64,000 bases of DNA from Flavobacteriales bacterium (GCA_016718655.1 JADKCV010000013.1:39934-103933); one strand, 5' to 3'; numbered from the stretch's first letter, positions 9,301-16,949 are shown. A program made the numbers and translations. The notes: a model not told the origin generated them from the sequence alone.

Positions 9301-9699
9301 GGTCCAGAGGTAGGTGAAGGTCCCATTGCCCCCAGTGGTCGTCAGGCTGATGGAACCGTCACAATCACCTGCACAACCCACCTCGTTGACCAATGCGGTA
9401 GCTTCGATAGGAGCTGAAGCGGTCACAGTGAATGCGATGGTCGTATCACAACCCACCGCATCCGCCACCGTGAGGGTGTAAGCCTGCGGACAGAGGCCCG
9501 TAACGACGGGTGTACCTTGGCCGGTGCCAGGAGCAGGTGCCCACGTGTAGGAATAGGGCGCCACACCACCTCCGGCGATCACACCGGCCATTCCGTCGCA
9601 TATGCCTGGGCAGCTCGCTGGCGTCACTTGCAAGGAAAGCGTGATGGGTACCGCGTCAGGTGATCGTGAAGGGCACGGCCAGCACACAGCCATTCGCAT
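6043..9699 (-). CDS. giant SprB-repeat T9SS adhesin, middle segment (frameshifted gene)
   Basis: Second reading-frame block of the same gene. Genuine sense runs from about 9658 (DAVPITLSLQV) to about 6248 (TASSSVTG). The codons before and after these points are out of frame. It encodes SprB repeats 12-25 and half of 26, about 79 residues each, mostly with four Cys per repeat. The ATG at 9699 is not a real start, because upstream sense continues in the other frame (9656-13015). Repeat 23 (about 6935-7012) has two extra Cys (CSDAPC), and repeats 22 and 26 have a shortened first cysteine pair. If the frameshifts are real in the genome, this block is probably not expressed as a stand-alone protein, since it has no signal peptide. 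Confidence 0.8.
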   Translation of the reverse strand: MRMAVCWPCPSRSPDAVPITLSLQVTPASCPGICDGMAGVIAGGGVAPYSYTWAPAPGTGQGTPVVTGLCPQAYTLTVADAVGCDTTIAFTVTASAPIEATALVNEVGCAGDCDGSISLTTTGGNGTFTYLWTPAPGAGQGTPNATLLCANTYSVLITSGACDTTLTFTITEPAPIDASVIVTPPTCSNSCDAVASCPGVTGGTAPYSFLWTPAPPVGQGTPTASDLCPGAYSLLITDANGCDTTIAFTIAPAAPYTIALVTTPTGCAGQCNGTAIATVTGALPPYTYDWAPDPITGDGTPSVSALCAGVYTLTVTDAAGCDTTLQFVITTPSGIVSVPTVTDASCAGECSGAIDLVTTGGVAPYTYNWTPEPGTGQGSPNAGGLCAGNWTVQITDAVGCDTLLIIAVDEPTPILPNGTSTNETCNGPCDGTAEVAPTGGSAPYTYFWSPVPPNGQGTPVANDLCAGDWSVTITDAAGCDTTVTFTILPNAGIDAGLVALDGPCPDECGGSATVTPTGGVAPYTFLWSPAPGAGQGTDAVTGLCVGGYFVTVTDAIGCDTTINFIIEKPAPFEPNLVVQPEDCNGACTGAAAVFPAGATPGYTYLWTPAPGSGQGTNVVFGLCAGTNYTVTITDANLCDTTVAFTVPPFEQIIPNVSSTPVSCAGTCDGTATFGPTGGQAPYTYFWSPIPANGQGVAQGTGMCEGVYDVTITDASNCSITTQVLITGPAPFTNTGSVTNVSCNGACDGEIGVNVQGGTQPYTYLWTPVPPSGQSTPTATDLCEGTWTVLVTDGNGCDSLFSFEVTEPDELILQTQSTPSECQVCVGTVTCTILGGTPGYTITWTNSAGVVVGNTDNLTGLCADVYTVTVIDDNGCTRSQAVPVSDADGEALTMLDGTTSCPNECDGSVSVTFTCSDAPCVIAWFDVTGTPLGIDTEVVNGLCPGDYIVSVTNASGCVSIDTATVVAPPAATYSITSTPVSCAGDCDGSATVGFVGGLPPFTFTWTPAPGSGQGTPVGTGLCAGVYDVLVADGSGCDTTLQVLIIEPAPFVVDAAVNSISCNAACDASITLSASGGVASYSVIWTPVPPNGQGVLVAEDLCAGTWTALVTDANGCSITLTFDLTEPALLTVGATSTPSSCGVCDGTASSSVTGHISLYVFLVAWRNGGEHRSGCHEPLRGCLYLVGHRRQWVHSDRPSDHSRCGWRGPYPRGWSGHLLR

Positions 9700-11083
9700 C
9701 CGTCACCTCCAACGTCCAGGTACCTGGGCAAAGACCGGAAGCCGAAGCTGTCCCTTGGCCCACAGGGGGTGCAGGGTTCCAGACGTAGGTGTAGTTCGGA
9801 ACGCCACCGGTGATCACCGCCGAAGCGGTTCCATCGCAAGCACCGCCGCAGGTCACATTGGTCTGGGTGGGCACCGCGCTCAATGGCGGAGGTTCGAGTA
9901 TCGTGAAGGTGAGCGTGGTGTCACAACCATTGTCGTCCTCGATCAACAACGTATAATTGCCCGCACACAGCCCCTGTGCGATGTTGGTCCCTTGGCCCTG
10001 ACCTGGAGCAGGTGTCCAAGTGTAGCTGTAGGGCGGGTTGCCACCAGTGGTCGCAGCGGTCGCACTACCATCACATTCACCTGCACATGTAGCGTCGGTG
10101 GTTGTAAGCCCAGGCACGATAGGAGGTGGCGCGGCGATGGTGAAGGTGAGGGTGGTATCACATGCACCGGATGTGATGAGCACCGAATAGGTGTTCGCGC
10201 ACAGCTGCGAGGCGTTGGCGGTTCCTTGACCCGCACCAGGTGCCGGGGTCCAGAGGTAGGTGAAGGTCCCGTTGCCCCCAGTGGTCGTCAGGCTGATGGA
10301 ACCGTCACAGTCGCCCGCACAACTCGCATCGTCCTGAACAGCGGTCACCACGATGGGTGTTGGAGCCGTAACGGTGAATGCGATGGTCGTATCACAACCC
10401 ACCGCATCCACCACCGTGAGGGTGTAAGCCTGCGGACAGAGGCCCGTAACGACGGGTGTACCTTGGCCGGTGCCAGGAGCAGGTGCCCACGTGTAGGAAT
10501 AGGGCGCCACACCACCTCCGGCGATCACACCGGCCGTTCCGTCGCATACGCCTGGGCAGCTCGCTGGCGTCACTTGCAAGGAAAGCGTGATGGGTACCGC
10601 GTCAGTGATCGTGAAGGGCACGGCCAGCACACAGCCATTCGCATCCGTCACCTCCAACGTCCAGGTACCTGGGCAAAGACCGGAAGCCGAAGCTGTCCCT
10701 TGGCCCACAGGGGGTGCAGGGGTCCAGACGTAGGTGTAGTTCGGAACGCCACCGGTGATCACCGCCGAAGCGGTTCCATCGCAAGCACCGCCGCAGGTCA
10801 CATTGGTCTGTGTGGGCACCACGCTCAATGGCAGAGGTTCGAGTATCGTGAAGGTGAGCGTGGTGTCACAACCATTGTCGTCCTCGATTAACAAGGTGTA
10901 GTTCCCGGCGCAAAGGCCCAGTGCGGTATTGGTGCCTTGTCCTTGACCTGGTGCGGGTGTCCACGTGTAACTGTAGGGAGTGGAACCACCGGTGGTCGCA
11001 GCAGTCGCACTACCATCACACGCTCCTGCACAGGTCACATCCGTGGTGGTGAGACCTGGAACGATGGGTGGCGGTGCGTTGAT
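9193..11083 (-). repeat. near-identical tandem duplication of a 945-bp four-repeat block
   Basis: Bases ~9193-10138 and ~10139-11083 align almost base for base at an offset of 945-946 (for example the stretch around 9641-9700 against 10587-10645). Each copy encodes four SprB repeats (numbers 10-13 and 6-9). The offset is 945 (315 codons) above 9660 and 946 below it, because copy 1 has one extra G at 9659-9660. The high identity indicates recent duplication or gene conversion. Confidence 0.85.
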
Positions 11084-13015
11084 GGTGAAGGTGAGCGTGG
11101 TATCGCAGCCGGATGCATCCGTCACGGTCACATCCACATCGCCCGCACAGAGACCCGAAACATTCGATGTTCCTTGTCCAACAGGAGGTGAAGGCGACCA
11201 CGCATAGGTGTATGGAGCCTGTCCGCCGGTAACGACCAGGATCACTGCCCCATCACAACTCGAAGAACATGAAGCGTCGGTGACCGTCCCTTGCACATCA
11301 ATGGCTGGTGGTGCGTCGATCAGGAAGGTCAGGGTGGTATCGCATCCACTGGATTGGTCCAGGATGTTCAGCGAATAGGTCCCCTGACATAGGCCTTGCG
11401 CGTTGGATGAACCCTGACCGGTCCCGGGTGCTGGTGACCAGGTGTAGGTGAACGGTCCGGGAGATCCGGATACCGTGACACCAGCGGTCCCATCGCACGT
11501 TCCGAAGCAACTCGCATCAGCACTGATCGTCACCAGATCGAGCGGTAACGGTTGCGTGATGGTGAAGTTCAGGGTGGTATCGCACCCGTTGGCATCGGCC
11601 AGTTGTACGGTATAGTTGCCCGCACACAGTCCGGTCACGGAATTGCCCGACAACCCTCCAGGGTTCCAGGTGACCGTCAATACCCCGGTCCCACCCACAG
11701 GCGTCACTTCCGCAGAGCCATCACATGCACCGAAGCAACTCGTGGGCGTGAAGGTGAGGTTGGGTGCAATGGGCTGAACGTTGAAGATGAACGTGGTGTC
11801 GAACGTACATCCATTGGCATCCGTGACCAACAGCGTGTTCACCCCGGCACACAGTTCGAAGAAGGAGGAATTCGTACCTGCCCCGTTATTCCAGTTGTAG
11901 CTGATCGGGTTGACACCGCCCACGGCGAGCGCGGTGCGTGATCCATCGCACACATCGGCACAGGTCGGTGCGGTGCCTTGCCCGAAGAAGAGTACTCCGA
12001 GTGGTGCTGGCTCCGTCACGTTCACCTGAGCTGGACAAGAGATCCCTTGTACCACATCGGTAACGATCACGATCTGCGGCCCACCACACGCAGTTGTCCA
12101 CGTGGCGGAATTCGGTCCACCGTTCAACCATGCGAACGTGAAGGTGCCGCTGCCACCGCTCACTGTTGCGGTCACTGTGGCATTACAAACGCCGCGGCAC
12201 TGCACGCCGAACCCGTTGTAATTGCTGGTCAGCTGTGCGTTCACCACGAAAGGTGTCTGTCCCGGGCCCGTGCCGCAAACATTCACATCGCGATCGGCCT
12301 GCTCGGGAGTTCGTGTGGGTACGCCCCATGGCACCACGTTACCACCAACGGCCAACACCGACGTACCTGGATCGAGCACCTCGCGCAATGCCAAAGGATC
12401 GGGCACTTCTTGCAACCGCACGACACTCGAACCGGCAATGATCTGTTTCGCACCACGCCCATCCAGCAGCAAGCGCCCAGCCCTCAGTTGATCGCCATTG
12501 GTGATGAGCGTTCCCTCACGGAGGCGCAATGACCGATGGTCCGCGACCACCAGATCACTGTGCAAGGACCATGTCCCCGATCCGTCCAGCACCACATCTC
12601 CATGGATCGGGATGCCGTGCAACTCCACCTCCACCCCACCCTGTCGCTTGATCAATCGTACGTCCCCTTGAAGGTCCCAGCGCACCTCTCCGAGCATTCG
12701 CCACTCCCCGGCGATATTGAGCTCTGCATTCAACGGGCCATCGACCTGGACCTGCCCTGCACGTCCATCAACGTGCAACGATCGGCACCAGTTGGTCCCG
12801 CTGATGCTGATCACCGAAGCCATGGATACGACCACATCCTCGTTCACCCGAGGCACACCTGCACCACCAGGACCACCAGGAGTGAAGCTCCAGCGGGAGG
12901 CATCGCTCCATGCGCCTGTACCTCCCGTCCAGTATTTGGTCTGCGCCATGACCACGGCCGACCATGCGATGAGCGCGAGGGTCAGTGATGATCTGGGAAT
13001 GCGAATGGTCACCAT
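9656..13015 (-). CDS. giant SprB-repeat T9SS adhesin, 5' segment with signal peptide (frameshifted gene)
   Basis: First block of the ~3,433-aa adhesin. Residues 1-24 are a signal peptide (LALIAWSAVVMAQ). Residues ~25-230 form an N-terminal domain starting TKYWTGGTGAWSDASRW, a type common at the front of Bacteroidota T9SS proteins. SprB repeats 1-11 follow. The block ends at a TGA (9658-9656) created by one extra C relative to a near-identical copy 945 bp away, which reads ACT GAC instead of ACC TGA. The start lies 19 nt after the stop of the upstream PorP/SprF gene, so it belongs to the operon 14970-1806. If the TGA is real, the cell would secrete only an 1,119-aa fragment without a sorting domain. 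Confidence 0.88.
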   Translation of the reverse strand: MVTIRIPRSSLTLALIAWSAVVMAQTKYWTGGTGAWSDASRWSFTPGGPGGAGVPRVNEDVVVSMASVISISGTNWCRSLHVDGRAGQVQVDGPLNAELNIAGEWRMLGEVRWDLQGDVRLIKRQGGVEVELHGIPIHGDVVLDGSGTWSLHSDLVVADHRSLRLREGTLITNGDQLRAGRLLLDGRGAKQIIAGSSVVRLQEVPDPLALREVLDPGTSVLAVGGNVVPWGVPTRTPEQADRDVNVCGTGPGQTPFVVNAQLTSNYNGFGVQCRGVCNATVTATVSGGSGTFTFAWLNGGPNSATWTTACGGPQIVIVTDVVQGISCPAQVNVTEPAPLGVLFFGQGTAPTCADVCDGSRTALAVGGVNPISYNWNNGAGTNSSFFELCAGVNTLLVTDANGCTFDTTFIFNVQPIAPNLTFTPTSCFGACDGSAEVTPVGGTGVLTVTWNPGGLSGNSVTGLCAGNYTVQLADANGCDTTLNFTITQPLPLDLVTISADASCFGTCDGTAGVTVSGSPGPFTYTWSPAPGTGQGSSNAQGLCQGTYSLNILDQSSGCDTTLTFLIDAPPAIDVQGTVTDASCSSSCDGAVILVVTGGQAPYTYAWSPSPPVGQGTSNVSGLCAGDVDVTVTDASGCDTTLTFTINAPPPIVPGLTTTDVTCAGACDGSATAATTGGSTPYSYTWTPAPGQGQGTNTALGLCAGNYTLLIEDDNGCDTTLTFTILEPLPLSVVPTQTNVTCGGACDGTASAVITGGVPNYTYVWTPAPPVGQGTASASGLCPGTWTLEVTDANGCVLAVPFTITDAVPITLSLQVTPASCPGVCDGTAGVIAGGGVAPYSYTWAPAPGTGQGTPVVTGLCPQAYTLTVVDAVGCDTTIAFTVTAPTPIVVTAVQDDASCAGDCDGSISLTTTGGNGTFTYLWTPAPGAGQGTANASQLCANTYSVLITSGACDTTLTFTIAAPPPIVPGLTTTDATCAGECDGSATAATTGGNPPYSYTWTPAPGQGQGTNIAQGLCAGNYTLLIEDDNGCDTTLTFTILEPPPLSAVPTQTNVTCGGACDGTASAVITGGVPNYTYVWNPAPPVGQGTASASGLCPGTWTLEVTDANGCVLAVPFTIT

Positions 13016-13034
13016 GGGTTCAGGTTCTCCGGTT

Positions 13035-13973
13035 CTAGTCGAAAGCCGGGCAATTGATCATGCGCTTGTTCTGTCCTTCCTTGCTGCATGGGGTGATGCC
13101 CAGAATGATCTCGTGCGTGTTGTTGCCCGCCACGCGTAAACGGGAGGTCGTCACGTCGTAACTATATCCCAATTGGAAGAACTTCATGAAACCGACCTTC
13201 ATCAGGAACGAGAAGGCATCTCCCCCACGGTAGCCCACACCCAATGCAATGGTGCGCTTCCATTCCACCATCGCATTGATATCCAATGCAGCAGGTGCCC
13301 CGCCAGCGAACTTGAGCAGGGCGCTAGGGGTGAAGGAAGTGTGTTTCCCCAGGCGGTACTTGTAGCCACCAGAGAGCATCACATGCCGGTACAATCGTGC
13401 ATCCACACCGATACCCTTCATACGATTCCCCAAGGCTTGGTGTATCGCCAGCCCGGCCCACACCTTACGACTATAGAACCAAATGCCCGGGGTGATCTCC
13501 GGAGCCACCAGCACCGAGGCCCGGCCCGCGATGGCCGGGTCATCCGGCTCCAACAGGAAGGACTCCCCAGCAGAGAACTTCATCTGTTGCACTCCGCCGA
13601 ACATTCCGAGTGACATGTAATAGTCCTGTGCCATCTGGATGTGGTAGGCATAGGCGAGTAGGAAACGTGTATACCCCCAATTCCCTGCTTGATCGGCCTC
13701 CACGAACATGCCCACACCATGCTTATTGCCTTGAAAAGGCTTGCCCTTACTGCGTAAGGTGCCATGAAGGCTTGCCCAACCGGTGGTCGGTGCCCCTTCG
13801 AAACCCACCCATTGCTGACGGAAGCCGAGACGTAGGTCCAAACAATCCTTGCTTCCAGCGACCCCGGGGTTGATGCTGAAATGATTGAACACATACTGCG
13901 TGTATTGCGAAAGCAATTGAGGCAATGCTTCCTTGGCGAACAGCAGGCAGCCGATGAGCACTAGTGATCTCAT
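13035..13973 (-). CDS. PorP/SprF family type IX secretion system membrane protein
   Basis: 312-aa outer-membrane protein. The signal peptide (LVLIGCLLFAKEALPQ) is followed by the diagnostic LLSQYTQYVFNHFSINPGVAGSK and LGFRQQWVGFEGAP. The C-terminal region has FFQLGYSYDVTTSRLRVAGNNTHEIILGI. The ATG overlaps the stop of the upstream type B cargo gene by 4 nt (ATGA), and the giant adhesin starts 19 nt downstream, so this barrel sits between two cargo genes. The C-terminal extension after HEIILGI (about 20 polar residues) is slightly longer than in the other two copies here. Confidence 0.93.
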   Translation of the reverse strand: MRSLVLIGCLLFAKEALPQLLSQYTQYVFNHFSINPGVAGSKDCLDLRLGFRQQWVGFEGAPTTGWASLHGTLRSKGKPFQGNKHGVGMFVEADQAGNWGYTRFLLAYAYHIQMAQDYYMSLGMFGGVQQMKFSAGESFLLEPDDPAIAGRASVLVAPEITPGIWFYSRKVWAGLAIHQALGNRMKGIGVDARLYRHVMLSGGYKYRLGKHTSFTPSALLKFAGGAPAALDINAMVEWKRTIALGVGYRGGDAFSFLMKVGFMKFFQLGYSYDVTTSRLRVAGNNTHEIILGITPCSKEGQNKRMINCPAFD

Positions 13974-14665
13974 CGGATGATGGAGACAAAACCAGTATAG
14001 GGCGCCGACCTTCCTGCGACCTGGTTCAACTGGATGTGATAATAGTAAGTACCATCAGGCAACACGCGTCCATCGTTGGTCCCATCCCAGGGCTCCCGGT
14101 AGCCGTTGCTTGAATAGACCCGTTGTCCCCATCGATCATGGATGTTCACCACAGCACCCGGGTAATCAGCCATCCCGGGGATGGCCCATAGATCGTTCTT
14201 ACCGTCACCGTTCGGGGTGAAGGTGTTGGGCGGCTGGATCAAGCGAAGGACATCCACGGTCACTTGATCCGTGAAGATGCAATCGTTCACGGTGGTGGTC
14301 ACCTCATAGATCGTGGTCGATACCGGGCTTGCGATCGGATCCGGTATGGAGGAACCACTGAGGCCGCTGGTCGGCGACCATGTGTAACCAACCCCTCCCG
14401 TTGCGTTCAGCTGGGTGCTTTCCCCTTCGCCGATGCTCACATCCGGTCCTGCATCGAAATCCACATTCACCACATCGGCGCCTGGACCGCTTACCGCGAC
14501 CGTGAAACCGCACTGGGCGGTCGCGAGACCCGGGTCGGCGACCCCTGCCACGATCACATAATACACGGTACCAGGGTCCAGGTCCGGGATCGTCACCACG
14601 AAGGGCACCGAATCCTGTGTGAGGCATGGATCCCTGACTCCACAACGAAGGATGCTGGTGTACAT
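13970..14665 (-). CDS. small T9SS type B cargo protein, C-terminal segment (frameshifted gene)
   Basis: Second part of a ~333-aa gene spanning 14970-13970. Sense begins at about 14633 (DPCLTQDSVPFVV) and contains a fibronectin/Ig-like stretch (IPDLDPGTVYYVIVAG), a PKD-like GYTWSPTSGLSGS domain and a complete type B sorting domain (TFTPNGDGKNDLWAI, HDRWGQRVYSSNGY, WDGTNDGRVLPDGTYYYHI). The apparent ATG at 14665 is out of frame with the signal-peptide part. Adding one base to the GGG at 14634-14632 joins the halves as ...VVESG-DPCL.... It is followed by PorP/SprF with a 4-nt overlap. Confidence 0.82.
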   Translation of the reverse strand: MYTSILRCGVRDPCLTQDSVPFVVTIPDLDPGTVYYVIVAGVADPGLATAQCGFTVAVSGPGADVVNVDFDAGPDVSIGEGESTQLNATGGVGYTWSPTSGLSGSSIPDPIASPVSTTIYEVTTTVNDCIFTDQVTVDVLRLIQPPNTFTPNGDGKNDLWAIPGMADYPGAVVNIHDRWGQRVYSSNGYREPWDGTNDGRVLPDGTYYYHIQLNQVAGRSAPYTGFVSIIR

Positions 14666-14970
14666 CCGTTCGGATTACTGAGGACCACCAGGCTCAATTC
14701 ATTATCCACTCCGGCGATGACGGGACAATCGATATCGGTGAGCGCAACATCCACGCTACCGCCAAGCGAATTCGTGGTGAACGTGTACCAGAGCAGCGCA
14801 TCCGTCGCGCAGAACCCGGGCAATGGACCGTTCGCTCCGGTATTATCGCCTTGGAGCGGTTGTTGTGCGCACAGCAACGCTGCCGTGGCACAATCCGAAT
14901 TGACGGGTTGGGCCTTGACCACCACTGCGTTCAGCAGCATGAGAAGGAGGATGATCCGGTTCACAAGCAA
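14593..14970 (-). CDS. small T9SS type B cargo protein, N-terminal segment (frameshifted gene)
   Basis: First part of the cargo gene. A signal peptide (IILLLMLLNAVVVKAQ) is followed by NSDCATAALLCAQQPL and WYTFTTNSLGGSVDVALTDIDCP, a pattern common in Bacteroidota surface proteins. True sense ends near 14635 (VVESG); the last residues to the TGA at 14593 are out of frame. This is the first gene of the minus-strand adhesin operon, with a TACCTTCG box 34 nt upstream. Total length if repaired is 1,002 nt, a clean multiple of three. Confidence 0.8.
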   Translation of the reverse strand: MLVNRIILLLMLLNAVVVKAQPVNSDCATAALLCAQQPLQGDNTGANGPLPGFCATDALLWYTFTTNSLGGSVDVALTDIDCPVIAGVDNELSLVVLSNPNGCTPASFVVESGIHASHRIRCPSW

Positions 14971-15004
14971 GGACCATCGCGCAGGTGTGCACGAACGGCA
15001 AGGC

Positions 15005-15012
15005 CGAAGGTA
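15005..15012 (-). promoter_or_regulatory. putative -7 box (TACCTTCG) for the adhesin operon
   Basis: Minus-strand TACCTTCG 34 nt upstream of the ATG at 14970. It matches the Bacteroidota -7 consensus TAnnTTTG at all but one fixed position. It would drive the small cargo gene, PorP, giant adhesin and PorP as one transcript. Confidence 0.4.
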
Positions 15013-15112
15013 GACCCGTGCTCAAGCGCGGATGGAGCGGCCTGCACGCACTTTCACACAGCGAACTGTTAGATGGAGGCCATACCACTTGAGCGCAGTG
15101 CGGACCGGATGG

Positions 15113-15184
15113 TGACCCCACCAGGAGTCGAACCTGGATCTAGAGTTTAGGAAACTCCTATTCTATCCATTGAACTATGGGGCC
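15113..15184 (-). tRNA. tRNA-Arg (anticodon CCU)
   Basis: A 72-nt cloverleaf on the minus strand. The acceptor GGCCCCA pairs with TGGGGTC, the D-stem is GTTC/GAAT, the anticodon stem is GGAGT/ACTCT around the loop TTCCTAA (anticodon CCT, codon AGG), and the T-arm is CCAGG-TTCGACT-CCTGG. The discriminator base is A. The next three bases (15112-15110) happen to read CCA, so the tail may be genome-encoded. A perfect TAnnTTTG box lies just upstream. Confidence 0.96.
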
Positions 15185-15196
15185 GGATAGCGGCGG

Positions 15197-15204
15197 CAAA
15201 AGTA
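15197..15204 (-). promoter_or_regulatory. -7 box (TACTTTTG) of tRNA-Arg
   Basis: Minus-strand TACTTTTG fits TAnnTTTG exactly and ends 12 nt before the tRNA 5' end, the expected distance for a tRNA promoter in Bacteroidota. Confidence 0.55.
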
Positions 15205-15321
15205 GCAGGGTAAGGGCAACACCACAGGCGTGAAGCTCGCAAACCCGAGAACCGTGACTTTTCGGTCGGCACGCGTTGAAAACCATCCCAAGGCAAAAAG
15301 GTGATGACCGCGTCGTTCTGT

Positions 15322-15329
15322 TACCTTCA
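15322..15329 (+). promoter_or_regulatory. putative -7 box (TACCTTCA) for the S8 peptidase gene
   Basis: TACCTTCA lies 19 nt before the ATG at 15349. It supports that start rather than the in-frame ATG at 15301, which lies upstream of the box. Confidence 0.35.
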
Positions 15330-15348
15330 GGCACCAAAACCAACGCTC

Positions 15349-16896
15349 ATGCACCTTCGACCACTGCTCTGGCTCACCCTCGGACTTGTGCTCAACGCAT
15401 GCCAACGCGATGAACTACTACCTGCGGACGGTCCCCAAGGACCGGTTCTGTTGCAGAAGGCCGAACCTGCACAGGCACCCGTGGGCGACCCACTGGACCA
15501 GGCATCACTGGACCGCAGCGTGGTGGGCATGCTCGAGCAACGCAACGACTTCCGCTGGGACTGGGTGGACCTACACACCTTATGGAGCGCCCTGCAATAC
15601 AACGATCACAGCCTGGCCATCGGCTATCGGCCAACCGGGGTCGGGAACGTGGACGATGACCTCCACCGCATCGATGCGCGCAGCGGAGCCTGGAAGGAAG
15701 TGCATGATGCCCTGATCGTCCGCGTGCTTGAACTGCTCAACCGAAATGGTCAACGGGTGGAGCTGCGTGATATCCTGGTGGAGGACGATCCCGTGCTGCC
15801 CATCATTACACTGCGCATCACCGACAAGGAAGTCCTCACCGCACTGTACAACCTGGAGAACGTGCGCTACCTCGAACCACTGGACTACTGGCCGGCCGCA
15901 GGAAGCGATGATGGCCAGCGCAGCACTAGCGGCTGCTCCCCTTCCACCACCGCGGTGAACAGCGCGGACATCACCACTATCACCCCGAACGCGCGCCTGC
16001 CATGGAACTTCACCCTTCACAACATCCCCGCCGCTTGGAACACCGCACAAGGCGCGGGCATCACCGTGGGCATGATCGACGCGGGCCTCAGCAGCGCCCA
16101 GTCCTTGTTGGCCTCCGACCTCAACAACGGCTTCAGCAATGTAGGCCGCAGCCTCACCACCGGATGGACCTTCGGAAGCAGCGCCTACACCAGTTGTACG
16201 CACGGTAACAGTATGGCCGGCCAGGCTATAGGACCACGCAATGACCAGGGTGCCACCACCGGTGTGGCTTACCAGAGCAGCCTGCACTTCGTGCGAGGCT
16301 GTGAGGACGTGGTGTTGGACGGCAGCAGCGAACGTACCGGCGTGAAGAACGCATTGGTGGCACTGGGCAACAACACCGCGGTACGCGTCATCAGCATGAG
16401 TATCGGTACCCCCTTCAGCAGCAGCGTGCTAAGCGATGGGGTGAACTATGCGCACGGCCGGGGCAAGATGATCATGGCGGCGGCCGGAACCAGCTTCAGC
16501 TGGACCAGCTGGTGGGGTGTGGTCTACCCAGCAGCGCTCAGCAAGTGCGTGGCTGTTACCGGTGTGAAAGAGAACGGCAACAAGTGCTCCAGTTGCCACG
16601 ATGGATCGCAGGTGGACCTCACCATCGTGATGGAGCGCAACAGCAACAGCTCGCGCAACAGCCTCACCCTAGCCACCAGCGGCAGCAGCCCTACCTACAT
16701 CGGGGGAAGCAGCAGTGCCACGGCAACCGCTGCCGGTATCGCCTCGTTGGTCTGGAGCGCCAACCCGGCGCGCACCCGCGAACAGGTGTTGCAATGCCTC
16801 ACCAGCACCGCGCAATTCGCCACCAACCCGAGCAGCAGCAAAGGCTTCGGCAACATCAACGCCGCTGCCGCCGTGAACTGCGCGCTCGCCAACTGA
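15349..16896 (+). CDS. S8 family serine peptidase, lipoprotein
   Basis: Subtilisin-like peptidase of 515 aa. The start at 15349 gives a lipoprotein signal peptide (LTLGLVLNAC, lipobox Cys ~18), whereas the in-frame ATG at 15301 would bury it behind 16 extra residues. After a ~200-residue N-terminal region come the catalytic motifs in order: Asp in TVGMIDAGL, His in CTHGNSMAGQ, and Ser in YIGGSSSATATAAG. The usual oxyanion-hole Asn (AAGN) is replaced by AAAGTSFS. It is probably anchored in the outer membrane and exposed outside the cytoplasm. It is monocistronic, with a strong hairpin 19 nt after the stop. Confidence 0.9.
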   Translation: MHLRPLLWLTLGLVLNACQRDELLPADGPQGPVLLQKAEPAQAPVGDPLDQASLDRSVVGMLEQRNDFRWDWVDLHTLWSALQYNDHSLAIGYRPTGVGNVDDDLHRIDARSGAWKEVHDALIVRVLELLNRNGQRVELRDILVEDDPVLPIITLRITDKEVLTALYNLENVRYLEPLDYWPAAGSDDGQRSTSGCSPSTTAVNSADITTITPNARLPWNFTLHNIPAAWNTAQGAGITVGMIDAGLSSAQSLLASDLNNGFSNVGRSLTTGWTFGSSAYTSCTHGNSMAGQAIGPRNDQGATTGVAYQSSLHFVRGCEDVVLDGSSERTGVKNALVALGNNTAVRVISMSIGTPFSSSVLSDGVNYAHGRGKMIMAAAGTSFSWTSWWGVVYPAALSKCVAVTGVKENGNKCSSCHDGSQVDLTIVMERNSNSSRNSLTLATSGSSPTYIGGSSSATATAAGIASLVWSANPARTREQVLQCLTSTAQFATNPSSSKGFGNINAAAAVNCALAN

Positions 16897-16915
16897 GCAC
16901 CTTCACCACAACGGT

Positions 16916-16949
16916 CAGGGCCGACATCCTTCCGGGGCTGTCGGCCCTG
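16916..16949 (+). terminator. hairpin terminator after the S8 peptidase gene
   Basis: An 11-bp perfect stem (CAGGGCCGACA at 16916-16926 pairing with 16939-16949) and a 12-nt loop, 19 nt after the peptidase stop and 30 nt before menB. There is no long T-run, so it may act as a hairpin-only terminator. Confidence 0.6.

Larger units (their letters stand above)
3470..12210 (-). repeat. array of about 37 SprB repeats with four-repeat higher-order cycle
   Basis: Translated across the two frameshifts, the region holds about 37 consecutive repeats of ~79 residues (~237 bp). Repeats 20-31 fall into a strict A-B-C-D cycle repeated three times, with D-type repeats near 6975, 6025 and 5075, a ~950-bp period. 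A reads VSCAG-x-CDG with a PTGG-like turn. B reads ISC with SI-V. C has a short C-x2-C start and ends in a DADGE-like linker. D has TSCP-like starts plus an extra C-x4-C pair. The array is protein-coding, not CRISPR or noncoding satellite. Confidence 0.85.

Noticed and set aside
9650..9665. Programmed +1 frameshift of the RF2 type
   Set aside because: UGA-C context and exact restoration of frame are suggestive, but there is no CUU slippery codon or upstream SD-like stimulator, and three other cargo frameshifts have different local sequences. Kept only as a remote option.
3470..12210. CRISPR-like periodic repeats
   Set aside because: The ~237-bp period, divergence between units and continuous coding potential are those of a protein domain array, not short identical repeats with spacers.
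15113..15184. tRNA-Arg as integration site for a genomic island
   Set aside because: I saw no second copy of the tRNA 3' end, no integrase and no mobile genes on either side.
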